Assembly (NCBI GenBank): GCA_020853525.1
Contig: JADYYS010000039.1
Location: forward strand, 175,766 to 239,765
DNA from: Ardenticatenales bacterium
GTDB taxonomy: Bacteria; Chloroflexota; Anaerolineae; Epilineales; Epilineaceae
Length of the DNA stretch: 64,000 nucleotides
Direction of reading: 5' to 3'
Part shown: in pieces, positions 8,186-16,093 of the stretch
Layout of the letters: the number at the start of each line of letters is the position of its first letter
Numbering within the stretch: the stretch's first letter is position 1
The notes under the pieces: generated by a model
Seen by the model: only the letters and a program-made list of their open reading frames with translations
What the model was told of the DNA's origin: nothing
Databases searched by the model: none
Made by a program: the position numbers and the translations under genes

Positions 8186-9210
8186 GCGATGGGAGGCCGG
8201 GGCCTGTTCGAGACCCCGCTCAGAAGTGCCGCGACATCCTCCGCGCATCCCCACGACAACGTCACGCCTGCCCCGCCGTGCCCGTAACAGTGGACGATCA
8301 CACCCGCGCCGACGTCCTCGCGCTCCAGCCGCACCTCGTCGCGGCCCGGACGGAGGCCGACGGCGTGGCCGAGGATCGCGGCGTCGGCCAGCGCGGGCAT
8401 GAGCGCGATGCACCGGGCGCGGATCGCTGCCGCCTCGGCCGGATCGACCGCGAGGTCCTCGCGCCCGACGTCGGTCGAGCCGCCGAGAACGGTGCAGTCG
8501 GCGCGCGGGATGACATACGTCACGGGCTGCGGCGGCCGCGTGGCCTGCACGAAGTGCGTCGCGTGGCCGGGCGCGACGCGCACGATCTGGCCGCGGATCG
8601 CATACAGCGTCCCGTCGCCCACGAGCTCGCGTGCGCCGAGGCCGGTGCAGTTGACGACCGCCGCGCCGGCGGCCAGCAGACCGGCAAGCGCATCCGCATC
8701 GACCTCGTGCATGCGGAAGGCGACGCCCAGCGCGGCGGCGCGCTCGCGCAGCCAGCCGAGGTAGCGCGGCATCTGGACGACGGGCGCGCGGAAGGCGATG
8801 CCGTGCCGGAACGGCGGGGGAACATCGCCGGGCGGGAGCAGCCGGAATCCGTTCACGTGGTCGTGCCACGGCTCGCCGGGGACCGGATCGTGCGCGTACT
8901 CGCGGCCTTCGACGATCGCGACGCCGGTCGCGGGGTCGGCGGCGAGCGCGCCGAGGACGGCGTACGAGCGGAGCGCCCAACGGGCCACCGCAGCCGCCGG
9001 ACCGGCCCGGAACGGATACCACACGGCCGCCGCGACGTCGGACGTGGTATGCGGGGAGAAGGCGCGGGCGACGATCTCGACGCGGCGGCCCGACTCGGCC
9101 AGGCGGATGGCGGTGGTCAGGCCGATCACGCCGGCGCCGAGGACGATGACGGGGGGGGTGGGAGAGGGGGCGCTGGGGAAGGAGGGGGTGTCGGCGGGCG
9201 TGTGGTGCAC
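8182..9210 (-). CDS. FAD-dependent D-amino-acid-oxidase-like enzyme
   Basis: The product belongs to the DAO flavoprotein family, which oxidises amines or D-amino acids to imines with release of H2O2. The FAD-binding Rossmann start VIVLGAGVIGLTTAIRLAE is near the N terminus. SDVAAAVWYPF and the late motifs GLRPGRDEVRLE and GHGGAGVTLSWGCA match D-amino-acid oxidases, where the GLRP arginine binds the substrate carboxylate. Length (about 342 residues) is normal. The start is uncertain. GTG 9210 is used here, but GTG 9237 and TTG 9273 are in frame, all inside a C-rich low-complexity stretch without a ribosome site. Substrate is not determined; glycine oxidase is a less likely alternative. Confidence 0.85.
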   Translation of the reverse strand: MHHTPADTPSFPSAPSPTPPVIVLGAGVIGLTTAIRLAESGRRVEIVARAFSPHTTSDVAAAVWYPFRAGPAAAVARWALRSYAVLGALAADPATGVAIVEGREYAHDPVPGEPWHDHVNGFRLLPPGDVPPPFRHGIAFRAPVVQMPRYLGWLRERAAALGVAFRMHEVDADALAGLLAAGAAVVNCTGLGARELVGDGTLYAIRGQIVRVAPGHATHFVQATRPPQPVTYVIPRADCTVLGGSTDVGREDLAVDPAEAAAIRARCIALMPALADAAILGHAVGLRPGRDEVRLEREDVGAGVIVHCYGHGGAGVTLSWGCAEDVAALLSGVSNRPRPPIA

Positions 9211-9365
9211 GGGAGGGGGGACTTGGGGGTGATGCACGGGGGGGATGCTGCCATCGGGTGGGGGGGACGGCAAGGTGGGGGGGGTGGGGGGTGGGGTGAG
9301 TGGGTGGGGGGGGTGGGTGGGAGGGGGGCAGGCACGGGGGCCTGCCCCTACTTGGCGGGGGGGGG
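9149..9365 (+). repeat. G-rich low-complexity tract between divergent genes
   Basis: For about 215 bases the plus strand is dominated by runs of 3-9 G separated by short spacers. Many overlapping G-quadruplex-compatible combinations are possible. The tract covers the N-terminal codons or leader of the oxidase gene and the promoter region of the sufE operon. No gene other than the oxidase start is seen in it. Confidence 0.75.
9325..9351. repeat. Single REP-like hairpin of the GGGGCAGGC family
   Basis: GGGGCAGGC pairs with GCCTGCCCC around a short G-rich loop, ending in CTAC. The 27 bases match, with one difference, the core of both arms of the inverted repeat at 29191-29414, so this is a dispersed element. 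It lies directly upstream of the candidate sufE promoter. Confidence 0.6.
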
Positions 9366-9379
9366 TTGCGTGCTATCCT
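9352..9379 (+). promoter_or_regulatory. Candidate sigma-70 promoter for the sufE operon
   Basis: TTGGCG (9352-9357) and TATCCT (9374-9379) are 16 bases apart, with TGC just before the -10 giving an extended -10. The operon start codon is 56 bases further on. This is a pattern match only. Confidence 0.5.
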
Positions 9380-9435
9380 TCGGCCCCGTCACCGGTGTTC
9401 GCACGCCGGAACGGCCTGCACCGAAGGAGGACGGG

Positions 9436-9939
9436 TTGAGCGAGATCGTGCCGCGCGGAGACGCGCATGCCGACAGGCTGGGTGGCACGGTGCCGCCGCG
9501 GCTCGCCGAGGCGATCGACGCGCTCGACATGTCCGAGGACCGCTCGGCGCGCGTGCAGATGCTCATCGACATCGCCCGCCGGTTCCGCGAGGTTCCGCCG
9601 AGCATCGCGACGCGGCCTTTCGATCGGGCGAACCGGGTGAAGGACTGCGAGTCCGATGCGTACGTGTGGGCCTCGCCGCGGCCGGACGGAACGCTGGACT
9701 ACCATTTCGCCGTCGAGAACCCGCAGGGCGTCTCGGCCCGCGCATTGGCCGTCCTGCTCGGCGACGCGCTAAACGGCCGCCCGGTCGACGAAGCGACGGC
9801 GCTCTCGGACGACGTCGTGTACGAGATCTTCGGGCGTGAGCTGTCGATGGGCAAGGCGATGGGTCTGATGGGCATCGCGGCGCGGGTGCGGCACTTTGCC
9901 CAGCACGCGCCGGCGCCCGTCGGGAGCGGCGCGCGGTGA
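9436..9939 (+). CDS. sufE: SufE-like cysteine desulfurase activator
   Basis: This is a 167-residue SufE-family protein. SufE accepts persulfide sulfur from SufS and passes it to the scaffold for Fe-S cluster assembly in the cytoplasm. The segment FDRANRVKDCESDAYVW carries the conserved sulfur-accepting cysteine (Cys71), and FAVENPQGVSARALAVLL matches the following helix of the family. TTG 9436 is chosen as start because a strong AAGGAGG site sits at 9424-9430, five bases upstream, and no ATG or GTG is as well placed. The last bases overlap the GTG of the next gene (GTGA), so the two are probably translated together. No sufS or sufBCD is in this window. Confidence 0.88.
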   Translation: MSEIVPRGDAHADRLGGTVPPRLAEAIDALDMSEDRSARVQMLIDIARRFREVPPSIATRPFDRANRVKDCESDAYVWASPRPDGTLDYHFAVENPQGVSARALAVLLGDALNGRPVDEATALSDDVVYEIFGRELSMGKAMGLMGIAARVRHFAQHAPAPVGSGAR

Positions 9940-10880
9940 GCGCCGCCAAGCGGCTGCGCGGCGGCGAGATCGTCTACCACGAGACGCTCTCCGGTCGGCA
10001 CCAGGCCGGTGTTCGCTGCGTCCGATGCGGCCGCGTGATCAACGTCGAGTGGACCGCGGACGACCTGGCGGACGTCGAGTGCCGGGGCCACGGCCTTCGG
10101 CTCGGGCGCTGCGCCACGTGCTATGTGGACGAGGTGGACGGGGTGGATGCCGACGATGCCGTCGCCGACGACGGCATCGGTTTGCCTGCCGCCTCGAACG
10201 CGCCCGGCGAAGGCTACGTCTACGTCACGCTCGAGCCCGGCGGCCGGCTCTTGGCCGGGCCATCGGATTACGACCGCTGCGCCGACCTCGAGGTCCTCCT
10301 GACCGGCGTGGCCAGCTGCGGCTGCTGCCACGTGACGGTCGTCCACTGCGGCTGGTGCGCCGCGCCGGTGGCGACGCGCCACCCTGCCCTCGAGGACGTC
10401 GACGAGGCCGTCGACTGCGGCTACTGCAACCACTGCGACCGGATCATCACCGTCGTGCCCAACAAGGGCGTGCCCGGCAAGAGCGGCGGCCGAGCGAGCG
10501 GCATGCGCAAGGACGGCAATCGCCCCGACGGCAGTCGCCCTGACGGCAGTCGCCCCGACAGCGTGCGACCGGACGCCAGCCGACCGACCGGTGCCCGCCG
10601 CTCGCACCTCTTCATCGACCGCGTCGCCTCGCCCGACGAGGTGGCCGACGAGCGCTGGGCGATCTGGCGCCAGCACACGCTCGACGAGGTCGACGACGTC
10701 GCGACGTGGCTGTCCATGCTCGACGAGATCCCGCAGAGCGACCTCGAGCTGCTCGAGATCTCGGCCGATCAGATCGAGTTCCCGCGCCGCCAGGCCCGCC
10801 TGACGATGGAGGGCTGGCTGGCGACCTTCGGCGGCCGCGGCGGCGTCGCGCCGAGCGAGCCGCGGGACGCTTCGGAGTGA
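9936..10880 (+). CDS. Cys-rich zinc-ribbon-like protein with RPD repeat linker, unknown function
   Basis: This 314-residue protein is not recognised as a named family. It contains several CxxC pairs: Cys28/Cys31 with Cys59/Cys62 forming one likely zinc ribbon, and Cys129/131/132, Cys139/142 and Cys162/165/168 forming a second cluster. Residues of about 197-220 are a short tandem repeat of RPDGS-type units, a probable flexible basic linker. The C-terminal region (about 225-300) is helical and charged, starting HLFIDRVASPDEV. Start GTG overlaps the sufE stop, and its own TGA overlaps the next GTG, so it sits in the middle of a coupled three-gene unit. Metal binding, possibly Zn or Fe-S, is likely. 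A link to Fe-S chemistry is inferred from position only. Confidence 0.75.
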   Translation: MSAAKRLRGGEIVYHETLSGRHQAGVRCVRCGRVINVEWTADDLADVECRGHGLRLGRCATCYVDEVDGVDADDAVADDGIGLPAASNAPGEGYVYVTLEPGGRLLAGPSDYDRCADLEVLLTGVASCGCCHVTVVHCGWCAAPVATRHPALEDVDEAVDCGYCNHCDRIITVVPNKGVPGKSGGRASGMRKDGNRPDGSRPDGSRPDSVRPDASRPTGARRSHLFIDRVASPDEVADERWAIWRQHTLDEVDDVATWLSMLDEIPQSDLELLEISADQIEFPRRQARLTMEGWLATFGGRGGVAPSEPRDASE

Positions 10881-13800
10881 GCGCCGGCGCGAGGCGCGCG
10901 ACGCTGCGGATCGTGACGCGGCTGTTCGTCGCGACGCTCGTCGCCGTGCTCCGTGCGCCGCTCGAGCCGGCCAGCGGCCAGACCGTCGTCCCGAGCGGTC
11001 ACCACCGGCTCATCGCCACCCGCACGGCCGCCCCGTGGCACCTCACGGCGGGCCGCTACGGCAACGCCACCGACATCGCCGCCGGGCCGGACGGCACGTT
11101 GTACGTGCTGGACGCGGTGAACGCCGCCGTCCACGTCGTCGCGGGCGGCACGCCACAGGCAGTGTGGCGCGTGCCGGACGCGGCCGATCGCAGCCTGCTG
11201 GCCGTCGACTTCGCCCCGGACGGTACGCTCGTCGTCCTGTCCTCGTGCCCGAACTGCCGCCCGCTGGCGCGCATCGACCGCCTGACGGTGGACGGCACGG
11301 TCCGCGCCCAGCTGCCGCTCGACGAGCGCTACCGCGACATCGCCGCCCATCCGGACGGCCGGCAGTTCCTGACGCGCCCGACCGAGGCTTTCCGACTGAA
11401 CGAGCCGGAGCCGGCGGTCGACATCTACACGGCGGACGGCGGCTATGTCAGCAGCCTGCGCGATCCGATGATGGTCCTGCCGCAGCGCGTCGACATCGCG
11501 CCGGACGGCACGGTCCACGTGCTCCACACGATCCCGCCGCCGCCCCGCAGCGGCGGCGGTGGCGGTGGGCGGCCGCTGCCGCCCGGTCCGAGCGGTCCGA
11601 GCGGTGTCGACCAGGCGCCGACCGAGCCCGTCAGCGGCGTCATCGTCTTCGCACCCGATCTGAGCCGGCAACGGGTCATCCCGTTCGACGGCGGCATCGA
11701 CGTCGGGGCGGGCGACGGGCTGGCCGTGATTTCGGGCTACGGCCGGGTGCACATCGAGGGTGAGGACACGCCGCTGACGCGCGTCGTCGGACCCGGCTGG
11801 ACGGGCGAGCCGCACGTGGCGGTGCTCGGTCCTGACGCCGTCGCCGCCGCGCTGGACCACTGCACGTGGCAGGGCGTCCTTTGGATCGACACGCTGCGCC
11901 GGCGGCCGGAAGCCCCGTGGCGCCTCGCGGGGGCGCTCGACGAGCCGGCTCTCGCCGGCCCGGTCGCACCGCGGCGCGTGGCGGCCGGCACGGACGTCGC
12001 CGTCCTGCAGGATCTGTTCGCCCCGCTCACGGACCGCACGGAAGGCTACACGGACGTCCCGTCCATGGCGGTCCCGCCGGCGGGCGCGCGGGCGATCCAG
12101 TCCATCCAGCGCTGGACGGCCGCCGGCGCGCTGGCGGACCAGCTGGGCCACTGCGCCGGCGGGCGTCAGGCCGACTGGGGCCGCGACGTCGCCGTCGGTC
12201 GCGACGCCCCGCCGCCGCCGGACGGCCCGCCGGTGTACGTGATCGACGATGCATGCATCATCCAGCGCCCGAACGACGCCTTCCCGGGCTGGCGCTACTG
12301 CCCGCGCGGCCTGTGGGGCGCGTCCGTCGGGACCTCGCTTCTGGCTGTCGGCGCCGACGCGAACCACGTCGCCGTGCTCGACGCGGCAGCGGCGGGCGTC
12401 GCCGTCGTGGACCCGGCCGGCGCGCACGTCGCGCACTGGCAGCTCGGCGGCGCATCGACCGGGGATCCGACGGCGGACCCGGCTGTCACCGGTACCGTCG
12501 CGAGCGCGGTCGACATCGACGTGCGGGGCGGTGTCATCGCCCTGGCGCTGCGCGGCGCGCGCCTTGTCGAACGGCGGACGGTGGACGGCACGCTGCTCGG
12601 CCGGTTCAAGTCCTACGATACGCCCGACGCGCTGGCGCTCGGGCCGGACGGCTCGGTCTACGTCCTCGGCCACGGCGGCTGGGTCACGCGCTTCGCATCG
12701 GACGGTACCGTCCTGGACACGTGGTCCCTGCCCGGCGAGGGCGCCGTGCCCTATGACCTGACGGTGGACGACGTCGGCCGGGTGCACGTGGCGTGGCAGC
12801 GGCTGGCCGCCAACGGGCGGAACGACACGCACCAGGGCGGCGGCATTTGGGTGTACGCGCCCGACGCCGACGTGCCGCCCATGGTTCGACCGAACACCGC
12901 CTGCACGCTGACGCGCGACAAGACGGCACAGCCGGCCCGCGTGCCCCTGGGCGGCGAGGTCACCGTCACGCTGACGATGGCCGGCAGCTGCCCGGCCGCG
13001 CGCGGCCCGCTCCAGCTGGCCATCGTATTCGACCGCTCGCGCTCGATGGGCTGGGGCTACACGATCGCCCGCGCCCAAGCGGCCGTCTGGGCAACGCTCG
13101 GCGCGCTCGACCCTGCCACGACCGAGGTGAGCCTCGTGGCGTTCAGCGAAGTGCCGGCCGTCCTGTCGCCGCTCACGCGCGACCTGCCGAGCGTGGCGCG
13201 CGCCGTTGGGACGCTGCAGGCGGCGGGCGACACCCGCCCGGGCGATGCGCTCGCCGCCACGCTCGACGTGCTGGCGGCTGCCCGCCGGCCCGGCGTCCCG
13301 CAGGCGATTCTCCTCGTCACGGACGGCGTGCCGTACGATCAGTCGTCGGCGGCGCTGGCGCGGTTGGCGGCGGAGGGTGTGACGCTGACGGCGTTCCTCT
13401 TCGACAACGGCGAGGACGCGCCGGACGGGACGTTCGTCGACGAGCTGCGCCGCAGCAGTACGCAGTTCGCGTTCGAGCCGTCGCCGGACGCGGCAGCGGC
13501 GCTCATCGGCGCCGTCGCCGAGGCCGCGAGCCCGCCGATCGTGCCGCCGCTCCTGCTTGCTCAGGCGACGATCGTCGACCGGCTGCCGCTGGACATGCGC
13601 TACGTGGCCGGGTCCGCGGTTCCGCCGGCGACGTACGACGGCGCGGCGCGAACGTTGACGTGGCGGATCGCCGACATCGTCGCCGGCGGGCGGCCGGTCC
13701 TCACGTTCCGCGTCACGGCCCAGCAGGTGGGCGTGCGCCCGACGAACGTGGATGCGACGGCCGACGTCGTGGACGGCGTCGGCGCCGCGGGACGGATCGT

Positions 13801-14455
13801 CTTCCCGGTGCCCGAGGTCACGGTCTTCGCGCCGCGGGCCATCTACCTGCCGTTCGCCGTCCGCGAGGCCTGCACGCGCCGCGCCCGACCGCTGGACGTC
13901 GTGCTGGCGATCGACACGTCCCAGAGCATGACGGAGCCGGCCGGCGCCGGCGCGTCCGTCACCAAGCTGGCCGCCGCCGTCGCCGCCGCGCGCGCGTTCG
14001 TGGACCAGCTCTGGCTGACCGGCGACGCCGCGACGACGGACCGCGCCGCGATTGTGGCGTTCGACGATGCCGCCCGCGTGATCGTCCCGCTCACGGACGA
14101 CGCGAACGCGCTGCGCGTGGCCCTCGCCGGCGCCGAAACCGACCCCGGCACGCGCCTGGACCGCGGCCTCGACGCCGCGCTCGTCGCGCTGGGCGCCGCC
14201 CGAACGGACGCCCGCACGGCGGTGGTGCTCCTGACGGACGGCCGCCAGAACGGCGAACTGGCGCCGGTCGTCGTCGCCGCCGAGCGCGTCCGGGCCACCG
14301 GCGCCCAGCTCCACGTCGTCGGCCTCGGCGCGGACGTGGACGCGCCGTTCCTGCGGACGCTGGTGGCGACGGCGGAAGCGTACCACGCGGCGGCGGGGGC
14401 GGCGGAGCTTATCGCACTGTACGAGAGCTTGTCGGAGGGGCTGGTCTGCCGGTAG
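10877..14455 (+). CDS. Secreted beta-propeller protein with two VWA domains (VWA paralogue 2)
   Basis: This 1192-residue exported protein has the same plan as the protein at 3474-7067. The start GTG at 10877 overlaps the upstream stop; GTG 10912 would also give a signal peptide (LFVATLVAVLRAPLEPASGQ). About 650 residues of propeller repeats (DIAAGPDGTLYVLD type) follow. Then come a Cys-flanked module starting CTLTRDKTA, VWA 1 with DRSRSM near residue 718, and a DUF11-like domain ending FPVPEVTVFAP. AIYLPFAVREAC leads into VWA 2, with DTSQSM near 1012 and LLTDGRQN near 1120. There is no long Thr-Pro linker before the YLP motif, unlike paralogues 1 and 3. VWA 1 lacks the usual TDGxxN (it reads VTDGVPYD). 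Function is inferred as surface ligand binding. Confidence 0.84.
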   Translation: MSAGARRATLRIVTRLFVATLVAVLRAPLEPASGQTVVPSGHHRLIATRTAAPWHLTAGRYGNATDIAAGPDGTLYVLDAVNAAVHVVAGGTPQAVWRVPDAADRSLLAVDFAPDGTLVVLSSCPNCRPLARIDRLTVDGTVRAQLPLDERYRDIAAHPDGRQFLTRPTEAFRLNEPEPAVDIYTADGGYVSSLRDPMMVLPQRVDIAPDGTVHVLHTIPPPPRSGGGGGGRPLPPGPSGPSGVDQAPTEPVSGVIVFAPDLSRQRVIPFDGGIDVGAGDGLAVISGYGRVHIEGEDTPLTRVVGPGWTGEPHVAVLGPDAVAAALDHCTWQGVLWIDTLRRRPEAPWRLAGALDEPALAGPVAPRRVAAGTDVAVLQDLFAPLTDRTEGYTDVPSMAVPPAGARAIQSIQRWTAAGALADQLGHCAGGRQADWGRDVAVGRDAPPPPDGPPVYVIDDACIIQRPNDAFPGWRYCPRGLWGASVGTSLLAVGADANHVAVLDAAAAGVAVVDPAGAHVAHWQLGGASTGDPTADPAVTGTVASAVDIDVRGGVIALALRGARLVERRTVDGTLLGRFKSYDTPDALALGPDGSVYVLGHGGWVTRFASDGTVLDTWSLPGEGAVPYDLTVDDVGRVHVAWQRLAANGRNDTHQGGGIWVYAPDADVPPMVRPNTACTLTRDKTAQPARVPLGGEVTVTLTMAGSCPAARGPLQLAIVFDRSRSMGWGYTIARAQAAVWATLGALDPATTEVSLVAFSEVPAVLSPLTRDLPSVARAVGTLQAAGDTRPGDALAATLDVLAAARRPGVPQAILLVTDGVPYDQSSAALARLAAEGVTLTAFLFDNGEDAPDGTFVDELRRSSTQFAFEPSPDAAAALIGAVAEAASPPIVPPLLLAQATIVDRLPLDMRYVAGSAVPPATYDGAARTLTWRIADIVAGGRPVLTFRVTAQQVGVRPTNVDATADVVDGVGAAGRIVFPVPEVTVFAPRAIYLPFAVREACTRRARPLDVVLAIDTSQSMTEPAGAGASVTKLAAAVAAARAFVDQLWLTGDAATTDRAAIVAFDDAARVIVPLTDDANALRVALAGAETDPGTRLDRGLDAALVALGAARTDARTAVVLLTDGRQNGELAPVVVAAERVRATGAQLHVVGLGADVDAPFLRTLVATAEAYHAAAGAAELIALYESLSEGLVCR

Positions 14456-14699
14456 GCGGGCCGATAGCGTTCGTCTGCCATCCGCACGGTGTGGAACAAG
14501 CAACTTGGGTGAAATGGGCCCTAACGCGCACATACGTGCGTCGCTTCGCGCACTGACGTTGGACGCGCAGAACACGGGTGTGTGACGCGGCGTACACTGC
14601 TGTCTGACACGACGTGCAGTGGCGTGTGTCGGGGCGTGCACGGGCGTGGAGCACGAGGTGCACGGCGCTTGTCACCGCAGACCACGGCATGCGGCCCGG

Positions 14700-14849
14700 A
14701 CGACCTGGACGTGGACGCGCTGCGGGCGATCGCGAGCCGGCCGGCGGACGCGTTCCTGGCGCGGGATGCGGAGGCGCTGGGGGGGGATTTGCAGTTCGAT
14801 CGCGGTGCGGTTGCGTTGTCAGGCGGGGGCGTCTTGGGGACGGCGGCAG
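14700..14849 (+). pseudogene. Decayed fragment of a VWA-domain C terminus
   Basis: These 150 bases are a near copy of 18114-18262, the 3' end of the VWA gene at 16094-18262. By eye there are about 12 substitutions and one extra G in the G-run near 14780-14787, which shifts the frame, and the TAG stop has become CAG. No complete VWA domain precedes it. It looks like a broken relic of a duplication or recombination, placed where the base composition drops sharply. Confidence 0.75.
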
Positions 14850-15140
14850 GAGACGTACGGTGGAACTGCGCTGCACTCGATGTGCGACAGATTGCACGCG
14901 AATGTTACAGGCACGTGAACTTCAGCTTGGGCTGAGTTGAAGAGCTTAGTCAGTCAGATGTCCTTTCTCTCCAGAAACTCGTGCACTCCGTGAAGTTCAA
15001 ACCGTCGTCAACTATGCAGATGTCGAGAAGGAATTGTAAACTTTCACTGGATTCCACAGTTCAACAACGCAGACACCTGTTGACACCCGCGCCGATTGCC
15101 TGTAGGCTGGCCCGGTCCATCCCCGCGGGATCCCCCACCG
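14850..15140. other. Low-GC non-coding stretch at the left edge of the island
   Basis: Lines 14941-15000 and 15001-15060 contain 28/60 and 26/60 G+C, far below the roughly 80% of nearby genes. No convincing gene is seen on either strand. The drop begins just after the VWA-tail relic. Confidence 0.6.
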
Positions 15141-15215
15141 CCGTGACGGCAAAGTACACGCCTCCGGCAACCCGCCGGGCGGTCTGCCCCCAATCAGGCC
15201 GCCGTATCAGGAGGT
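15141..15215 (+). ncRNA. Candidate structured 5' leader with alternative hairpins
   Basis: A small hairpin GCCG-TGA-CGGC is followed by AAAG. Next come two mutually exclusive stems: GCCTCCGGC with GCCGGGCGG (15160-15182), and GGCGGTCTG with CAGGCCGCC (15178-15186 and 15195-15203, nine pairs with one G-U). They share 15178-15182. The second stem ends five bases before an AGGAGG site at 15209-15214. Alternative pairing beside a ribosome site is the layout of a riboswitch or attenuator. No known riboswitch consensus fits. Confidence 0.35.
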
Positions 15216-15223
15216 ACTTGATC

Positions 15224-15972
15224 ATGTTGTTCACCGTTATATCCCCTCCCCCGCCCCTATCGGACGCACGTCGCGTCGGCTGATTCCCATCCCCGTTAGC
15301 GTTGGCCTTGCGGCGGTGGCCGCAGCTGTGATGGCGGCGCTGGCACCGAAGGCCGCGTACGATCAGGGTGGCTGTGGCCGCAATGACTGTTCAACCGCTG
15401 TAATCGAAGTGTCTGCCATCGACGTCATCCACTACGACCAGATCGACGATACTGAGGTTGTACCCGTTGAGCCTAACACGGGCGAAAACTGGACGATAAC
15501 GGCGTATTGGAACCAACTCGGCAGTGATCCGATTTGGTGTGACTGCGATGCTGTCAGCAACGCTGTCGTGTATGTAGCGGTGGACTGGTCAGATAGCACT
15601 GGCTGGTCGGCCACATGCACTGGCTGCAATGCGTTCGCTGGGCCAGTACGCGGAGTCGCCATCTGTAGTACGTACGGGTGCGGCAGCGGCATGAGCATTG
15701 ACAACGGTTGGGGCTACGAACTAGTCGTGAGCGTCGATGAAAACAATGGGTCCACTTGTGGCGGGGGCTCCAACCCGTCGTTCCTCAACCGCGTCGTGTA
15801 CGTAACCACCAGCGTGGACGACGGCAACCAGATCAACACTCTGTACTGTTCCGAGAGCACTGCCGTCAGTCCGGTCAGTCAAGCGTTCGGCACTACCGAC
15901 TCCGGCCCGTTCGAGTGCACATTCTCGTGCGGAGCGGCGAGCGGGCCACAAGTCGACATCGTGTATGACTGA
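15224..15972 (+). CDS. Exported Cys-rich protein, apparent frameshift near the start
   Basis: ATG 15224 has an AGGAGG site nine bases upstream, but its frame reaches a stop at 15281-15283 after 19 codons. The downstream open frame, ending at 15972, encodes a long hydrophobic signal-like segment (LIPIPVSVGLAAVAAAVMA) and then 200 residues with about 15 cysteines, including CGRNDC, CTGC and CGSG pairs. One extra C in the runs at 15243-15257 (C4, C5, C4) would join the two and give a normal signal peptide with Arg-Arg before the core. So this is either a sequencing error in a homopolymer, a phase-variable switch or a recent mutation. The mature part is rich in Asp, Val, Thr and Ser and has lower GC than its neighbours. 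The family is not recognised. Confidence 0.6.
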
Positions 15973-16093
15973 ATTGGGCACCGTACCGGCGTCTGGACGT
16001 GCCGATGTGAGTAGATGAGTGTGCGGCCGCGGGGGCAGGCTTGCTTGGCGTCCAGCCTCAGCGGCCGCAATCTACTTGGGGAGAGTAACTAGC

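Noticed and set aside
14456..14700. A gene between the second VWA protein and the VWA-tail relic
   Set aside because: Frames here are short, lack ribosome sites and read as Arg/Cys-rich noise around several small palindromes.
15130..15215. A canonical c-di-GMP (GEMM) riboswitch
   Set aside because: GACGGCAAAG and CCTCCGG recall the 3' half of the consensus, but the required GCAAACC half and spacing are missing, so only a generic structured leader is proposed.
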